Shown here piece by piece: positions 1 through 12,074 of a stretch of DNA of 64,000 bases. Below the pieces are notes generated by a model. It saw only the letters and a program-made list of their open reading frames with translations, was not told the origin of the DNA and searched no databases. The stretch lies in the NCBI GenBank assembly GCA_002989075.1, contig PSQN01000012.1, positions 682,001-746,000 on the forward strand. The letters run 5' to 3'. Source of the DNA: Arthonia radiata. Its lineage: Eukaryota; Ascomycota; Arthoniomycetes; Arthoniales; Arthoniaceae. Both the position numbers and the translations under genes were made by a program. The first letter of the stretch is position 1. Every line of letters begins with the position of its first letter.

Positions 1-1354
1 GGGCTTGCGAGGCGTGTTGTCTGCACTGTTGGGTTGACTGACAAGAGGGCTGACATGCGCGCTGCCCATGCCCAAATCCTTTGCCAGACCAGAGTCGGGG
101 TCGTGGTGCGAATCCAGCGTAGAAGGTTGTGGTGATGAGCTCCTGTAAGCTGGGTTCATGGTCCGTTGAAACTGCGCAACGGAATAGGCATCCTCAGCAG
201 ATACATCTGAAGCGTTATCGTTGATATCACCGCGGCAAAAATTGATGAACTTCGGAGGATCAGGTATCTCTTGGCCGGTACCGCTTTCTTTGATGAATGT
301 CATGATATCTTTCTCGACTTCACAGTCCTCCAAAGAGAGTCGTATTTTCTCACAAGACTACATAGCGTCAGTAATTGATGGAGTGGCCGGCCTGCTCAAC
401 TTACAGCGTCATCGCTAACGCAGACCGTCGAAGCAATGTTTGCGAAACTCCATAAACTATTCTTCATGAAGTCAATTCGCTCTTCCTCCAAATCTTGAAA
501 CTTCTGCATCTGATCAGCCTAGGTCACCATTGGAAGTATGCTACCATCACCTACGTCGCACGCTGCTTTCCACTCGCGGTTCCAACGCCCCGTGGTTTCT
601 TCAACAACCTTGACCGATTGCTCATACTCGTTCTGCGTCGCGGAAAGCTGAATCTGAGTCTTCTCAAGTTTGGCTTTGTTCTTTCGCTCTTCTTGCCCCA
701 TTACCATATGTCCCTGGGCTAGGTAGCCCTTGATCTTGAGGCAGTCCTGCTCATACTTGTCGCGCGACTGTTTCACTGTAAGTTTGAGTCCAGAACTTTT
801 GAGGTACCGACGTGCGCACCTTATTCAGTGTATGCATCTGTTGCGTCTTGACCTTGAGCAGCTTCTCAACGCCTGTCTGTACGATCTTTCTGCGCTCTTT
901 CATTCCTCCAGAAAAAGCAGCCAGCTGCTCGTCAAGTTCGCTTCGCATTTGCTGCGCAATGTTCTGATGCGATCTGCCCATCGACTCAACCTCGCCTCGG
1001 ACGATATCGAGGGACATGCGCAGCGTGCCTCCTTCAGCGGAGCCCAAAGGCTTGCGAGCTAGGCCAAGGAGCTTTCGAGAGTATTCTTCTTCTAGGGCGG
1101 CGCGTGCTGAGCATTGTTAGTGTTGTGTCAGACAGACGTATATCAGGACTCGTACCCGAATAGAAAGCTTTCAGCTCATCGCTCGTAGTTTTCGCGCCTT
1201 GCATGCGATCGAGCAGTGGACCGACGCCGGCGTCATCTCTGCCCCAAAAATTATTTGCAACTACGTTTCGTCAGTATCAACAAGCTTGGGGACTGTATCG
1301 GGATTGCGCACAGGAAAGCGACACGGACGGTGGCTCCACCACAGTTCCAGGCAT
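1..1354 (-). CDS. F-BAR cytokinesis protein of the Cdc15/Imp2 type, 3' part outside window
   Basis: Membrane-bending F-BAR protein expected at the division site, where this family scaffolds the actomyosin ring and septum. Exons by splice signals and frame: 1354-1312, 1260-1156, 1106-820, 767-555, 503-405, 357-1 (368 codons, then it leaves the window). The start ATG at 1354 has a CACC context, and the first splice rebuilds the FCH-type motif SFANNFWG. Further family marks are RAALEEEYSRKLLGLA, SRDKYEQDCLKIKGYLAQ, TTGRWNREWK and FQDLEEERIDF, so the whole F-BAR domain is present (about residues 15-275), followed by the start of a Ser/Pro-rich linker. A C-terminal SH3 domain would be expected off the window. 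Introns are 47-52 nt. Cdc15 and Imp2 cannot be separated from this part; filamentous ascomycetes often have one such gene. Confidence 0.9.
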
Positions 1355-1933
1355 GGTGGGCGCGGTGCCCGGAGTCTCGTAGAAAAGATGCGGTCACTTC
1401 TGTGTTGATGACCAAATGTGATCTCAAAATTATTGCAGGTAGGACAGCTAAGGACCAGAACGCAGGGATTACACGCGGTTTTCACTGCATATTCGCGATC
1501 GCCTTTTTTGTTGATATGGGTCGGATGAGCTCCGTGCGTGTTGCCATAGCAACGAGTAACGCACGGGCCATTCACTCTCGGCGCCTGGCAAAGCCACGCA
1601 TTGATTGTAGAAAGGCCCAGAAATGGCTATGCCGAGATTTCTTCATGCTTCTGAAACTCTTCTTGGTATTGTGCGATACGGAACTATTGCTTTCGCTCGC
1701 GGCTCGCACTCGAATCCAACATTGGGGTGTCTGTCCCGAGACCCGAACCTTGTCCATTTTGAGATCCCTTTTCAGATGCATACTCACAACTTTTGAGTCA
1801 ATGTGTAAAAGCAGATTGTCGGCTCATGTATCAAATAGCCAGAGAAGAGAATCTGCAATTTTGCAACATTCGCGGTCCTCCATCGTACAAATGCTCTTTT
1901 CGATCAACCCTCGATGAAGGGCTAAAGCGTGGC
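1355..1933. other. Intergenic, between two minus-strand genes
   Basis: Contains the presumed promoter of the F-BAR gene and the 3' region of DEF1. Several ORFs up to about 230 codons cross it, but none shows family similarity or splice logic. I see no RNA gene or repeat. Confidence 0.6.
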
Positions 1934-4887
1934 TCAGTGCTGTCCATACTGGCTGCCGTACTGATTGCTCCAGCCACCGCGCCCACCATAGTTGTTGTTA
2001 CCGAAGCCACTGCCATAGCCATAACTAGACTGATTGCCGTGTGAGCCGCCTTGTTGGCCGAGTCCGCCGATGCCGCCGTAGCCAGAGCCATACTGGCTGT
2101 GAAGACCCCCGAGATGGCTAGGGTAATTACTGCCCCCGAATCCGCCTTGCTGCTGATTGCCAGGAGGACCATAGCCCTGGCTGTTCGCGTTATTGGTGTT
2201 AAAGCCAGAGCCTGGTCGTCCAGCTTGAACGAGCGGGCTAGGGCCTGTCTTGGAGTCGTGCAAGGATTTGGCGGGTTCTTCGTTACCACCTGGGGTCGGA
2301 GCATTGCCAAACCCCTGGCCATGGCCTCCAAAGCCACTAGAGGACCTGCCACCGTAGGAATCAGGCATGCTGCCGAAGCCGGCACCTGCGTTTGTGTGCT
2401 GGGTTTGGGATGCGGGTTGCGTGGATCCAGAGCGTGGGTAGTCGTTCAAACCAGAGGACATGCTGCTTTCCCGACCCTGAAGAGACGAATTGCCAAATGC
2501 GCCAGACGTGGCTGGTGAGTGTGCATTGTCGTAGGAGCCGTGGGATGAAGACATGCCATAGCCATGATGTCCTTGACCTCCATACATACCGCCCTTGCCA
2601 CCGTAGGAACCACCATATCCTTGTTGATTGTATCCATAGTAGTTGGGGTATCCTTGATTGCTATACTGCTGATAGTATCCTGAATGGCCATACGAACCGC
2701 CATAAGGATGACCGCCGTACCCACCATGTCCATGACTCTGCTGAGGCATGTGCTGGCTCGGCTGCGAGTGAGACCCTGTGTGTTGCTGCTGTGATCCCAT
2801 TGCCGGATTCGGTGTGTTATGGCCACTGGCCTGAGCTTCGCTAAAACGAGACTGGGGTTGCGAGGGCTGGCTCGCTCCATATCCAGATTCACCAGCAGAG
2901 TAGCCACTTGTCGAGCGCTGTGACGGTACGCTCTCTTGACCGCTCGTTGGTGGCTGATTGTACGCGCCGTAGTAACTGGAGTAGTTGCTGCGAGCGTTTT
3001 CGCTTGGATACTGAGACCCATAGTCTGCTTGACCATGCGAGTAGCTGCCACCTTGGGATGTCGCCGGTTGAGAGGCAGACACAGGTGGTTGCGTAAGACC
3101 TGGATAATTGCTCTGAGGATCATTCTGGGACTGCGGGTACAGCTGTGAACTGAAAGGATCGTAGTTTCTCTGCGACGGCACGCTTGGGTCTTGACCAAAA
3201 GCACCGCCCCCATACCGCCCGCCAAGCTGAGAGTAGTGCGGATTGTCTGCGCTGGGTTGCATCAGGCCAGGGGCACTAGGGATTTGATGAGGTTGAGCGG
3301 CCGTTGCGGGTTGTTGTTGCCCTGGCGTGGGCAATCCGGGAGCATGCTTCGGCGTAGGTAGGGTATCGGAGGGAGCCTGCTCGGCATGCGCGACCGGAGC
3401 ACGTGGCGCAGGGGGCAGAGAAGCTCGGGGTTGAGAGGGAGACTGTTGTGGAGGTTGTGCGCGAGTCTCAGCGTCTTCTCGCTCTTCATCAGCATCGAGC
3501 GGCTTCGACTCGCCATCCAAATTCATCGAGCCGAACTGTACCGCGCTGCGGTCGATGGCATGGTTGCCAGGCATGACTACGGCGTCCTGCTGCTCCTTCA
3601 ATCGCTGGAAACTGAGACTGCGATTACCAGGACCAGCTGATTTTTGCGCGGACACGCTAAGCATAGGCCTTGCAATCGGTGCCTGCTGTCCTCCGTAGAA
3701 TGACGGCTGGGCGCTGCCAAGTGTGCTGCGAGGGTCTCTCGTGCTTGCCACGGTCTCCGTCGATGGCTTCCCTGATGAGTCTGGGAGGTTTTCCAGGTTG
3801 TGCTCAGTAAGGGAGTCTCTGGGAGGAGGTAGATTAGCCGACACCATGCGAGTCGGTCCGTCAGGAACAGCATGATTGGCTTTCGGAGTCGCTTGTTGTG
3901 CAGACAACGACGCGTCGTCCGTCTGCGGAGCGCCCCAGTCTGTAACGAAAGGCTCTTGATAAAGCTCTTCTACTGCTTCTCTCTTTTCAGCTGCAGGTTC
4001 ACCCTCTGGCTCGCTTATAGAGACCGCCGGTGCGTCTTGGTTCGAGGTAGGTGGTGGTTGCTTGGGCGTAGCCATCAAGCTAGCCCAGCTCTTCGTCGAC
4101 CCTTCAGGGATCACCGATGTTTTATGGGTGTCCGCAGTGGGGGCGACTTTGGCTTCTGACGGCGCCGTCGCCTTGTCATCCCAGCCGGTCGTGGTCGTAG
4201 TCGCGGTTTCACCTGGCCCCCAAGTGTCGGCAGGGGCCTGATCCCAGCTCGATGCCGCTCCGGTATCTGTTGAGTTTGCTCCCCAGCCTGCAGAATCTGT
4301 GGGTATCGAAGCCGCTGCAGCTGATCGGCCACCGTTGGTCGCTCCATTTCCACCACGCCCACCGCGTCCTGCACCACCACGTCCCCTGTCTCCACGGCCT
4401 CTTGCGCCCCGGCCACCTTCAGTAGCACCGCGACCGCGGCCGCCGCGACCTCCAGCGGACCGTGTCTGCTCAGGGTCGGTAGAAAACTCGTTCGTTGCGG
4501 TCTTGGCTCGTGACTTCTCGCGCGGCTTCTTCTTCACGTCGTTGAATCTGGAAATAGACCCTCAAGAATGGTCAGCACAAATGTTTTGGAAGCCGCGGAC
4601 TTATCCTCACCATCGGTAATCCGCTCAACAGTAGTCTCGAGATCCCCAGAGGTCTCGTCTATTGCGAAAACGAGATCTTCAATTGTCCAGTCTGGAAAAA
4701 GCTCGGTGAGCGTATCCAGCTGCTGCTTGTAGCGTTTCTTCAACTGCCCCATTTCTCCGTCTTGTTCTAGAAGGTCTGTGTGCGACTCGGTTGGGGCAGC
4801 GCCGGTGCTTCTGGGGGTGCCTCTGGTGTTTCCCCGTGGACCGCGAGAGCGACCACGAGTACCCCCCATTGACGTGACCTCGGCCAT
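1934..4887 (-). CDS. DEF1: RNA polymerase II degradation factor Def1 (CUE domain, prion-like tail)
   Basis: Def1 promotes ubiquitylation and proteasomal removal of stalled RNA polymerase II. Two exons, 4887-4611 and 4560-1934, give about 967 residues. The acceptor is CTTGAG at 4561-4566, since this choice restores the frame and gives ITDGSISRFND, as in other ascomycete Def1 proteins. The CUE region lies near residues 45-92 (LKKRYKQQLDTLTELFPDW and DLVFAIDETSGDLE). An RGG/GRG-rich stretch follows at about 115-160, then Ser/Pro/Gln-rich sequence, and the last 350 residues are Gly/Tyr/Gln-rich and prion-like (SYG, YGGSYG). The upstream in-frame ATG at 4941 would add 18 residues; 4887 was chosen because MAEVTS matches the family start. 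In yeast, Def1 is clipped before entering the nucleus; whether that occurs here cannot be seen. Confidence 0.9.
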
Positions 4888-6724
4888 GATAGCTGAGTGA
4901 TTCTGAGTTTCGAGCTCCTGATAGTTGTGAAAGGGATTCAACGGGGTGACAAGGGAAAGAGTAATTTAATCAAGGATGGTTGTTTTCAGAATGAAAGTCG
5001 CAGACGCGGCTAAAGAGGTGAAGCAAACAACTTTAGCGCCAAGACGAATCCTTGGCATTGTACGGTGCGCTCACATGAAGCCATACAGTACGCGGAAAGA
5101 AGTCTCAAGAGCGCAATGCAACTCGAGCAGCGGTGCGACGTAAGCTATCAACATTCATTGCTCTACTACCATCGCAAGGCCACAGCAGTGTTCCCCTCCA
5201 CGGCCACGGAGTCTAATCACAGCCACTCATTTTGCACCTGATATTTGGCTTCTCGGAGTATGACCAAATGCCACTAAGCGAAATGTATGATCATGATTGG
5301 GTGTATGTCAATAATGTCATATGATCTCGAAGGTGAGCACGGCGGCGATGCTGGTAGATGTCAGAGTGTTCCGATTGTGCATTCCTTTCACGAATCGTTG
5401 ACCGAACCTAGAACACTACTAATACCACAGAACGAGCAAATCTCCGTCCCACTTAAAGGTCGAATTGTACACACGGTATGGTACGCAGTTGACATGACAA
5501 GAATTCATTAGCCCCATGAATACAAACTTCATAAACCTAAGAGGTCGACCTTGATGGACCGCCGATTGAGCCTGCAAATTGCGAAGGTGCAGCATGTGCT
5601 CGCCTTACCGCCTGGTAATACATCTCAGGGCAACATTAATGGTTTGACGAGGCTGGCCTGGCCTGGCCTGGTCTGGCCTTGCTGCTGAGAGAAATGCCTA
5701 CATGAGCACCCGAGGCCGATAGCTTGGTGCGAGACCTTGAAAATCGCTCCACGTGGGCCCTGATCAAGGCCAATAGATGTCATCCAGACGCCTGAAACTC
5801 GACTGTAAGACCGCGTCATCTGGATTACCAACGCGACAGAGGAGCACAGGTGATGCAGTTGTGTCGATTGATCTTCTGGTTTTTCTTCCCCTCTCTAACA
5901 TTTGCAGAAACTCCAGCCCGACCGGCGTACGCAAAGCTCTCAAGCGTCGCGCAGAGATACATTGTACGGATGTGAGCGGATCTACGTTGCTTTGGATCAC
6001 TGCGGACGGTCTCGGAACGCCTGAAACACATCGCTTTACCTCTCGTAGAGCTGTCATCAGTTCGATGCGAACCATCGCTCGGGGTCATCCTCAGGGACGT
6101 ACGGTACCTGATGGGTGTAATGTTCAAGAGCGCCACTCCAGGCACATCGTCTGGTTCAGTACACTACTGACGACGCCCACAACCTCATCTTCGCTCCCAA
6201 GACAGGTTCGTCAGTAAGACGGACGAGGAAGTGAGACATGGCGAGTAGTGGGGGTTCAAACACGCTCACCGCCGTATCTGCGTGGTTATCGCGTGCTAAT
6301 GTGGCTAGCGTGCGCCAGCAAAAAGCTAGAACGCCTCGATGTGGGCAAGCTCCCGACTTTGGCTGCAAGTCCGTTCGATCTGCCAGCAGAAGCAGTGCGA
6401 GCATATCACCTCCAAAGTGAGACGATTCAGCTCGAGATGAAGAGATGTGTAGCAGAGTGCCGTTGGACAACACAATGGATTGCAGCACAAGACATGACGT
6501 CTCTTTGGGGCGGTTTCAACAGTCACCCGCCCAAGGTACCAGACTGAGCCTAGCGCTGCATCCGCATTCTTTGGCGGGTATTGTTTAGCGGTAATTCTAA
6601 CCAGGGGCTCCGTGCCATCGTAAGTTTTGGGTCCTTCGCGGACGCCTGCACACACTCTCACACTCTCCTCCCTTACAACCTCACCAGATGATCATCCTAT
6701 CTCGTTCACCATCATCACACAAAG
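4888..6724. other. Long intergenic region between divergent DEF1 and GDS1-like genes
   Basis: About 1.8 kb between two divergently transcribed genes, so it should carry both promoters. A short CCTGG-based tandem run (GGCCTGGCCTGGCCTGGTCT) lies near 5651-5674. ORFs of 65-146 codons occur on both strands but overlap each other and show no recognisable domain. I see no tRNA or other RNA gene. Confidence 0.5.
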
Positions 6725-8064
6725 ATGGAAACCCGCAAGAAGAGTGTGGACCTTTACTCACTGGGCTTGGTTCGACGCAAGTCCAACGCTCACCGCTCCG
6801 TCTCCAACTCCTCCACGACATCCCCGCCTCATCCCGCGAAACGGCAAAAACGTGAAAGTGATGCCTCTTTCACAGTTCCCAAGTCGCCTAAGAATAGCCT
6901 CAGCGCGCACAAGGATCGCAGACCAATTGCGCAAGCTACACCCCCTCCTTCCCCAGACGACTTTCCACACCACGGCAGCAGTATTGACAAGTCGGGTATC
7001 AAAGACGACATTGTACTGGGCGTCGTTGAGCAATTGGAAAGCTGTGGGAACGTACCATTGATGATAAAAGCCCTAGCCAATATCCTGCTGCAAAAAGGGT
7101 TGCCGTCAGTGCAGAGGCAAGTGACTCTTACCAGCTGCTTTATCGCATCCTATTGACCGTGATTAGTTCCTCAAACCCCGTTGCCATCATATCCTCACGC
7201 CTTACCAACTTTCTGCGACGACCCTGGACAGCGGAAGCGCCATGCCCGTTGGCGAAAGAACAAGTCAACATCCAGCCACGCCGTGTGTATTACTACCTAA
7301 CAACCTGCGTTCGCCAGCCTATACCACTTCAAGCTGAGAATCCTGCCCTGAACAACATGCGCATCATCTCACCATCAATATCTTCGGGACCTGATGACTT
7401 GGAAAACGGCGAGCAAGCTCTCGACGTCGACCGGGAAGAGCCAAAACGCGAGCGCGATATTCTGTCGCCTTCGCCTGAGCTTGACCTGAGCGCGCCCGAT
7501 TTCTACACTGGTCATCATTCACACTCCATGTCGTTCAGCGAAACGCCGCAGTACCAAGATCTGTACGGGACTGCGTTTCAGCAAGCCGCGAGTCCACCAT
7601 TAGAGCATGAAGAGCGGGAGTTTGAGCAGACAGTGAATGACATGGCGACGCGAAGAGCTGGTGAGCAAGCCGCGACTCCAAGTTCAAATCCCGACCCACC
7701 TGCACTGGATCATGTCGACCAGCACGACTCTGACGCATACTTGGCCATGGGAGATGAGGTGGCAGTCGATCAGGCGATGGGCGGCCAAGAGGAAGAGACT
7801 GAGGAGATGCGACAACAGAGGAACCACGAAGCTGCTTCTGCGTTGTTCGGCGGTGAATACGGGCGGCTCAGCGTGAACACCACTTCTCACATGGCGCTGA
7901 GCAGCAGTCCGATGATGCAACCGAGCATCGGCACGAAGAATATGCCGCCCCCAGTGAGAAACATGTGCTTCGGGAGTATCGATGACGACGCGGCGTGGCA
8001 TGAGTTGAAGAGTCCGGATTGTGTCGATATGAGTGAGATTGACGATCTGCTCGGAGGAACCTGA
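6725..8064 (+). CDS. GDS1: Gds1-like winged-helix regulatory protein
   Basis: Similar to fungal Gds1-family proteins, whose yeast member was linked to nuclear and mitochondrial gene expression; the exact role here is unknown. Exons 6725-7116 and 7167-8064 give 429 residues. The intron uses a GC donor (GAG|GCAAGT) with acceptor GATTAG. This is the only nearby choice that keeps frame, and it yields SSSNPVAIISSRL, the expected family sequence. The conserved winged-helix core spans about residues 85-195 (DDIVLGVVEQLESCGN, LIKALANILLQKG as spaced in the family, ISSRLTNFLRRPW, PRRVYYYLTT). The C-terminal half is acidic with SPSPELDLSAPD and ends in a short acidic box (MSEIDDLLGGT). The N-terminus is Ser/Pro/Lys-rich with a likely nuclear signal (PAKRQKRE). 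Confidence 0.85.
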
Positions 8065-8498
8065 CGTGAGTGGTATACAGTGTCCGGGGACAGATGTACG
8101 ATGAAGACGGGTCTTTCGGGGGCGTTGTAAGCTATGGTAGTCATTGATGGATATCCACATTCACAGCGACAAAAAAGTTTAGACATGAATTGAGGCTCGC
8201 GCCTGGAGCACGAGTTGCCCAATCCTTATTCCAGGTCTTGCTGCTCACGTGTCCTCGCGGTTGCAATTCCGCACAGAATTAATAGGAAATTCTTGTTTAT
8301 GGGGAGGTAGATCATACTTAGGACACAAAATGAACATGTAAGGGCGGAGTATGTGCTCACCCTTTCCCTGCCCTCGACCACAAAGCGGTCCGTGCTCTAC
8401 AGGTCTCTTGAATCAAACGACCGAAACATCTTTCAACCACTATGTGTCGTGATATAGAACGAAGATGCCAGAGCTCCAGAGGTAACGCAACCAAAACA
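8065..8498. other. Intergenic
   Basis: 434 bases between two plus-strand genes. The stretch just before 8499 is A/C-rich, as for a fungal leader. Nothing else recognised. Confidence 0.5.
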
Positions 8499-9757
8499 AT
8501 GGCGAAACCAAAACACCGCCAGGCCGCACGCCACCAACCCTCCTCTCAATCCTCTTCCAAACCCACCACGAGCATACCCACCCCCTTCACCGCCGCCCCA
8601 GACCAACTATCCCCCTTCCTCATCGCGTGAGCCCACACCCTCCCCCTTCTTCCCCAACGGTACTGACCCCCCCAGCCTCGACCCCTCCCAAATCTACATA
8701 ACCCACCTCGACACACATCCCCCCGCTTTCAAAAAGCAAATCTTCATGGTCCCCCTCCTCACCAACGTCGCCATCACCCTTCTGCTCCTCTGGCGCGCCT
8801 ACGTCATTCTGCCTACGTATCTTGATTTCTTGCTTATCGCGTTGGGATACGCGCCGCCTGCTATTGCTGATGTGGCGGGGAAGGATGGAACGGTTGGAGT
8901 TGGGAAGGATGGGAAGGTTGAAATTGGGAAGGATGAAGGCGAGTTACGGTGGCTGGTGCTGAGCCGCGCGGCGACGGTGGCGATGGATTTCGTGCTGTTC
9001 CGGGTGCTGGGCTGGTGGCCTTACGCGTTCTTTTGGGAGACGCCGGTGAGTGTGTGTGGGTGGCGGTGGAGGGGGGGATTTAGGGATGTAGAGATTGTCG
9101 TTAGGTCCGGCATTCCCCATTCATTCATATCTTTTTAATCATAGGATGTGACGAGCTGACGGGTCCAGAGTGTCCAAGCAGTGGGGCGCTGAGGAGTTCT
9201 GGGAGTCCACGAAGTCGTTTCGAGGGCGGGAGGTCACGCCTGAGAACCCGGTGTTGAGGGAGCGGATACTGCCTGCGATTGACTCGGAGTATATGAGGGA
9301 GCGGACTGGGTATATGATGATGGGACGGGATTACGATTTGGATCTGCCGGCTATGCATGATGCTGAGGAGATGGTAAAAAAGGGCGACGCTAAGCATGAG
9401 GATTTCGCGAAGGCGGTGTTTGTGCATCTTGATGGGGTGGGCTGGTGCATCTGGAGGATTGAAGAGGCAGCGAGTTCACCGTCACGACGCCTTGATCTTG
9501 ATGAGGAAGAGGCAAGAGGGCGGATGGAGCTGTTCAGGGAACGGGTGATGGCGCTGGGGAAAGAGCATTTGTTCTATCGATGGATTGAGATGGTTCAGTA
9601 TGAGAGTCAGCAACCTGGCGGGCTGACGCCGGGAAGGCAAGAGGAGCTTGTGGGAAAAGCCAGGGATCTGTTCAGTAACGAAGGCGTTGATTTCGACGCG
9701 CTGTTCAGCTCTGTCGGTGGTGCTGAAGGATTCCCTGGTCTTGGGAAGGACAGGTGA
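8499..9757 (+). CDS. Conserved fungal membrane protein of unknown function
   Basis: Exons 8499-8626, 8676-9104 and 9169-9757 give 381 residues. The start is the ATG in ACAATGG (MAKPKHRQAARHQ); an earlier in-frame ATG at 8442 is less likely. After a basic, Ser/Pro-rich head, a hydrophobic segment near residues 66-95 (VPLLTNVAITLLLLWRAYV, LPTYLDFLLIALGYA) and another near 140-165 (AATVAMDFVLFRVLGWWPYA) suggest two or three membrane passes. The C-terminal 200 residues are soluble and carry family-like motifs (GFRDVEIVVR, WGAEEFW, RERTGYMMMGRDYDLD, SQPGGLTPGRQEEL). I recognise this as a widely conserved ascomycete protein type but know no function. A run of GKDG/GKDE repeats (residues about 108-125) is low complexity. 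It converges with the next gene, stop to stop 44 bases apart. Confidence 0.8.
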
Positions 9758-9801
9758 GGAGCAAGGCAAGTCTATTCGATCTATGAAACAAAGTTCCAGG
9801 T

Positions 9802-11267
9802 CTAAAGCCGAGCGCGTGGCAGGTCCACTGTCCTCTGATTCTGATGCCCGGCCAGCGCCTCCCGCAACGTCACCCCTGGTACGCCTGCTCTGCTCCCGTC
9901 GAAGCACCAGACCTCCTTCACGACCTCGCCATTCGCGTTCCGCTGGATCTCGGGCCATTCCCACTTCCTTGTCCACCGACCATCCGTTCTCGCTACGTCG
10001 CTGCCATCCAATACATCCGCAAGTCGCTCTCCGAGCACTGGCAGAAACTTGAACGCATGGCCCGAGCCGCCGGTTGCCACGAACAGTGAGCGGTCGTAGT
10101 CAGGGTGATAGCATCCTATGAAGTTGCTGGACGCTGTGTCAAGGTAATAGCATATTCTTGCGCGGAGCTTGCGTCCGGAGAGATCGATCGATGGTAAGCA
10201 GGTCTTCAAGAAGTTCATCAGCGCGCTGTGATCGTCTTTTGGAAGGCGGTCCGGAAATTCGGGGATGGTTGCGGATGGTGCGTAACCGTAGCCATGAATG
10301 GCACATTTGATTTCCCATCCTCCGCTCTCTTTACGGTTCGCTGGGAAAAAGAAAGTACCCGTGGACATGTTGAAGAGGACAGGTATGTCTTGCAACGCAG
10401 CTGCTTCATCCTCAGTGACATCAATGTAGCCAATCTAACTCGTCGTTAGCTCTTGCCATTCAAGAGAACGAGACGTGTTGAACGAGCAACGAGGCACGTC
10501 TCGGATCAGACACTCACAGACTGACCACGAGCGCTCGCAATGCCGTTCATGTCGAGGAACCGCCCCGTCCACGCACCCGCAGCAAGAACCGTCAGATCCG
10601 CACGGACCTCCTCCCCACCCTCCATCCGAGCCCCCAGAACCTTCTTACCATCCTCGGAATACAACAGCTTCTCCGCCGACTTACGAACAAACCGCACGTT
10701 CCGTTCCTTCGCGAGCGAACCCACCTCCTCCCACAACCACCCCATCGCACCACCCGCATCCGCCCACCCCGCCTGCGTATTCAAATACCCCGACGACCCG
10801 GTAGCCCGACACACCGAAGACCCCATCGCCCCACCCACAGCCTCTGGGCTTGAGAACTCCCGCACCTTTCGCCCCTGCGCCTTGACATTCGCCAACGACT
10901 TACCCACGTACTGCTCCGCCGTCGTGTCCTTATCCGCGGTTAGAAGCAAGCCGGGTTCATGGTAGAATGACGAGAGGCCCGGGGTCTCCCGCCACTGGGG
11001 CATCGTCGTGCCCATGAGCTCCGCGTAGTCGGCATCAGCATAGTCTGGTCTGATAATACGATTTACATCGTTGGAGGCGATGCGTGGGGCTGCTGCCTCG
11101 GCGGAGTGCGTGGACGAGGGCTCTGCGGGTGCGAGCGTCTCGGGGATGCTGGGGGCTATGATCGTAAAGTCATGGTTGGGGTAGCGTTGGAGAAGGGAGT
11201 GGAGGAGCGTCAAGCCAAAGACGCCGCCACCGATTATGCATATCTTGTCCGGGGGTGGTGTTGCCAT
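9802..11267 (-). CDS. Peroxisomal FAD-dependent amine/imino-acid oxidase (saccharopine/pipecolate/fructosyl-amine oxidase family)
   Basis: DAO-fold flavoenzyme of 460 residues from exons 11267-10518 and 10434-9802. It probably oxidises a secondary amine such as saccharopine, pipecolate, sarcosine or a fructosyl amino acid; the substrate cannot be read from sequence. The dinucleotide-binding motif is at residues 9-20 (ICIIGGGVFGLT). VLAAGAWTGRF near 230 and ATGGSGHAFKFLPVLG near 375 are typical of the family. The Cys in ARICYYLDT occupies the place of the cysteine that binds FAD covalently in monomeric sarcosine oxidase. The protein ends in ARL, a good match to the peroxisomal targeting signal PTS1. 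It is convergent with the membrane-protein gene. Confidence 0.88.
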
Positions 11268-12060
11268 CTTAAACCAGAAACTGGATGATGACTATAACAG
11301 TAATAGGAGCACTGGGTAAACTTGATGGTCATTGTTATCCCATTTTCTACGCCCACTCCATCTTGGACGAATCCTTGCTTAATTATGTCCGCTCCGAGTC
11401 CGATAACAGTGCTCCGTAGGGCGTACATGCTAGCGCATAAGACTGTTGAACGAAGTTATGACAGCGATATCGGTGTGTCGGCAATTGCGCAGTGACTCGT
11501 GACCGTCGTCTCTGAGACACCCACGTGACATGTTAGAAAGATTACTGCAAGAGGTAACATACTATGTATATCCGTGCTCAAATCCACCCGGACAGCAGCG
11601 CAATTTCAGCATTGCCTTGTCAATCTCGTTGCACCTGTTCACAGCCCGAGCACTGAGTATGCTATGCTAAGGCTATGGGCGCCATATTTCGAGCGTCTGT
11701 TTAAGAGGATTATCATCCTCACGACAGTTGTGAAGATGCCGACGAGCTGGCGCAGCCCGCCCAACTCAAGTTCATGAGATTGCTTGTCCTACGCGAATGC
11801 TCTGCTGACTGATTCTGCAAATGCCTGAGCAAGTTGTACTGACACGCACAGTGGCATGATGAGCTCTGCTGACGTGGAAAGACTAGCATGACCACGATGA
11901 GGAGCAATTCCGAAGTCCGATTTGGCAGGGGTGAGAACGATCTCCGAGAAGAAGCTGCGCTTGCAAAAAGGACCATCGAGTATGGTCAGAGATGCTCTGA
12001 ATGTTCTTCGGCCGATATGAGTGTCATAAACACCACAATCGCCCAGGGACGTCCCAAGAC
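11268..12060. other. Intergenic, start of accessory region
   Basis: The first part holds the oxidase promoter. Beyond about 11.5 kb only short overlapping ORFs occur. No recognisable gene. Confidence 0.45.
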
Positions 12061-12074
12061 GTATCGTCTTCATG

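Noticed and set aside
1216-1917. 233-codon plus-strand ORF over the F-BAR gene start
   Set aside because: Overlaps exons of the recognised minus-strand gene and has no domain.
6246-6262. GGGTTCAAAC, like a tRNA B box
   Set aside because: No matching A box, acceptor stem or anticodon arm could be folded around it. The same holds for GGTTCGAGATCC near 32671.
6241-6545. Plus-strand ORF of about 99 codons upstream of the GDS1-like gene
   Set aside because: A similar-sized ORF overlaps it on the other strand; no domain, no splice logic, no start context.
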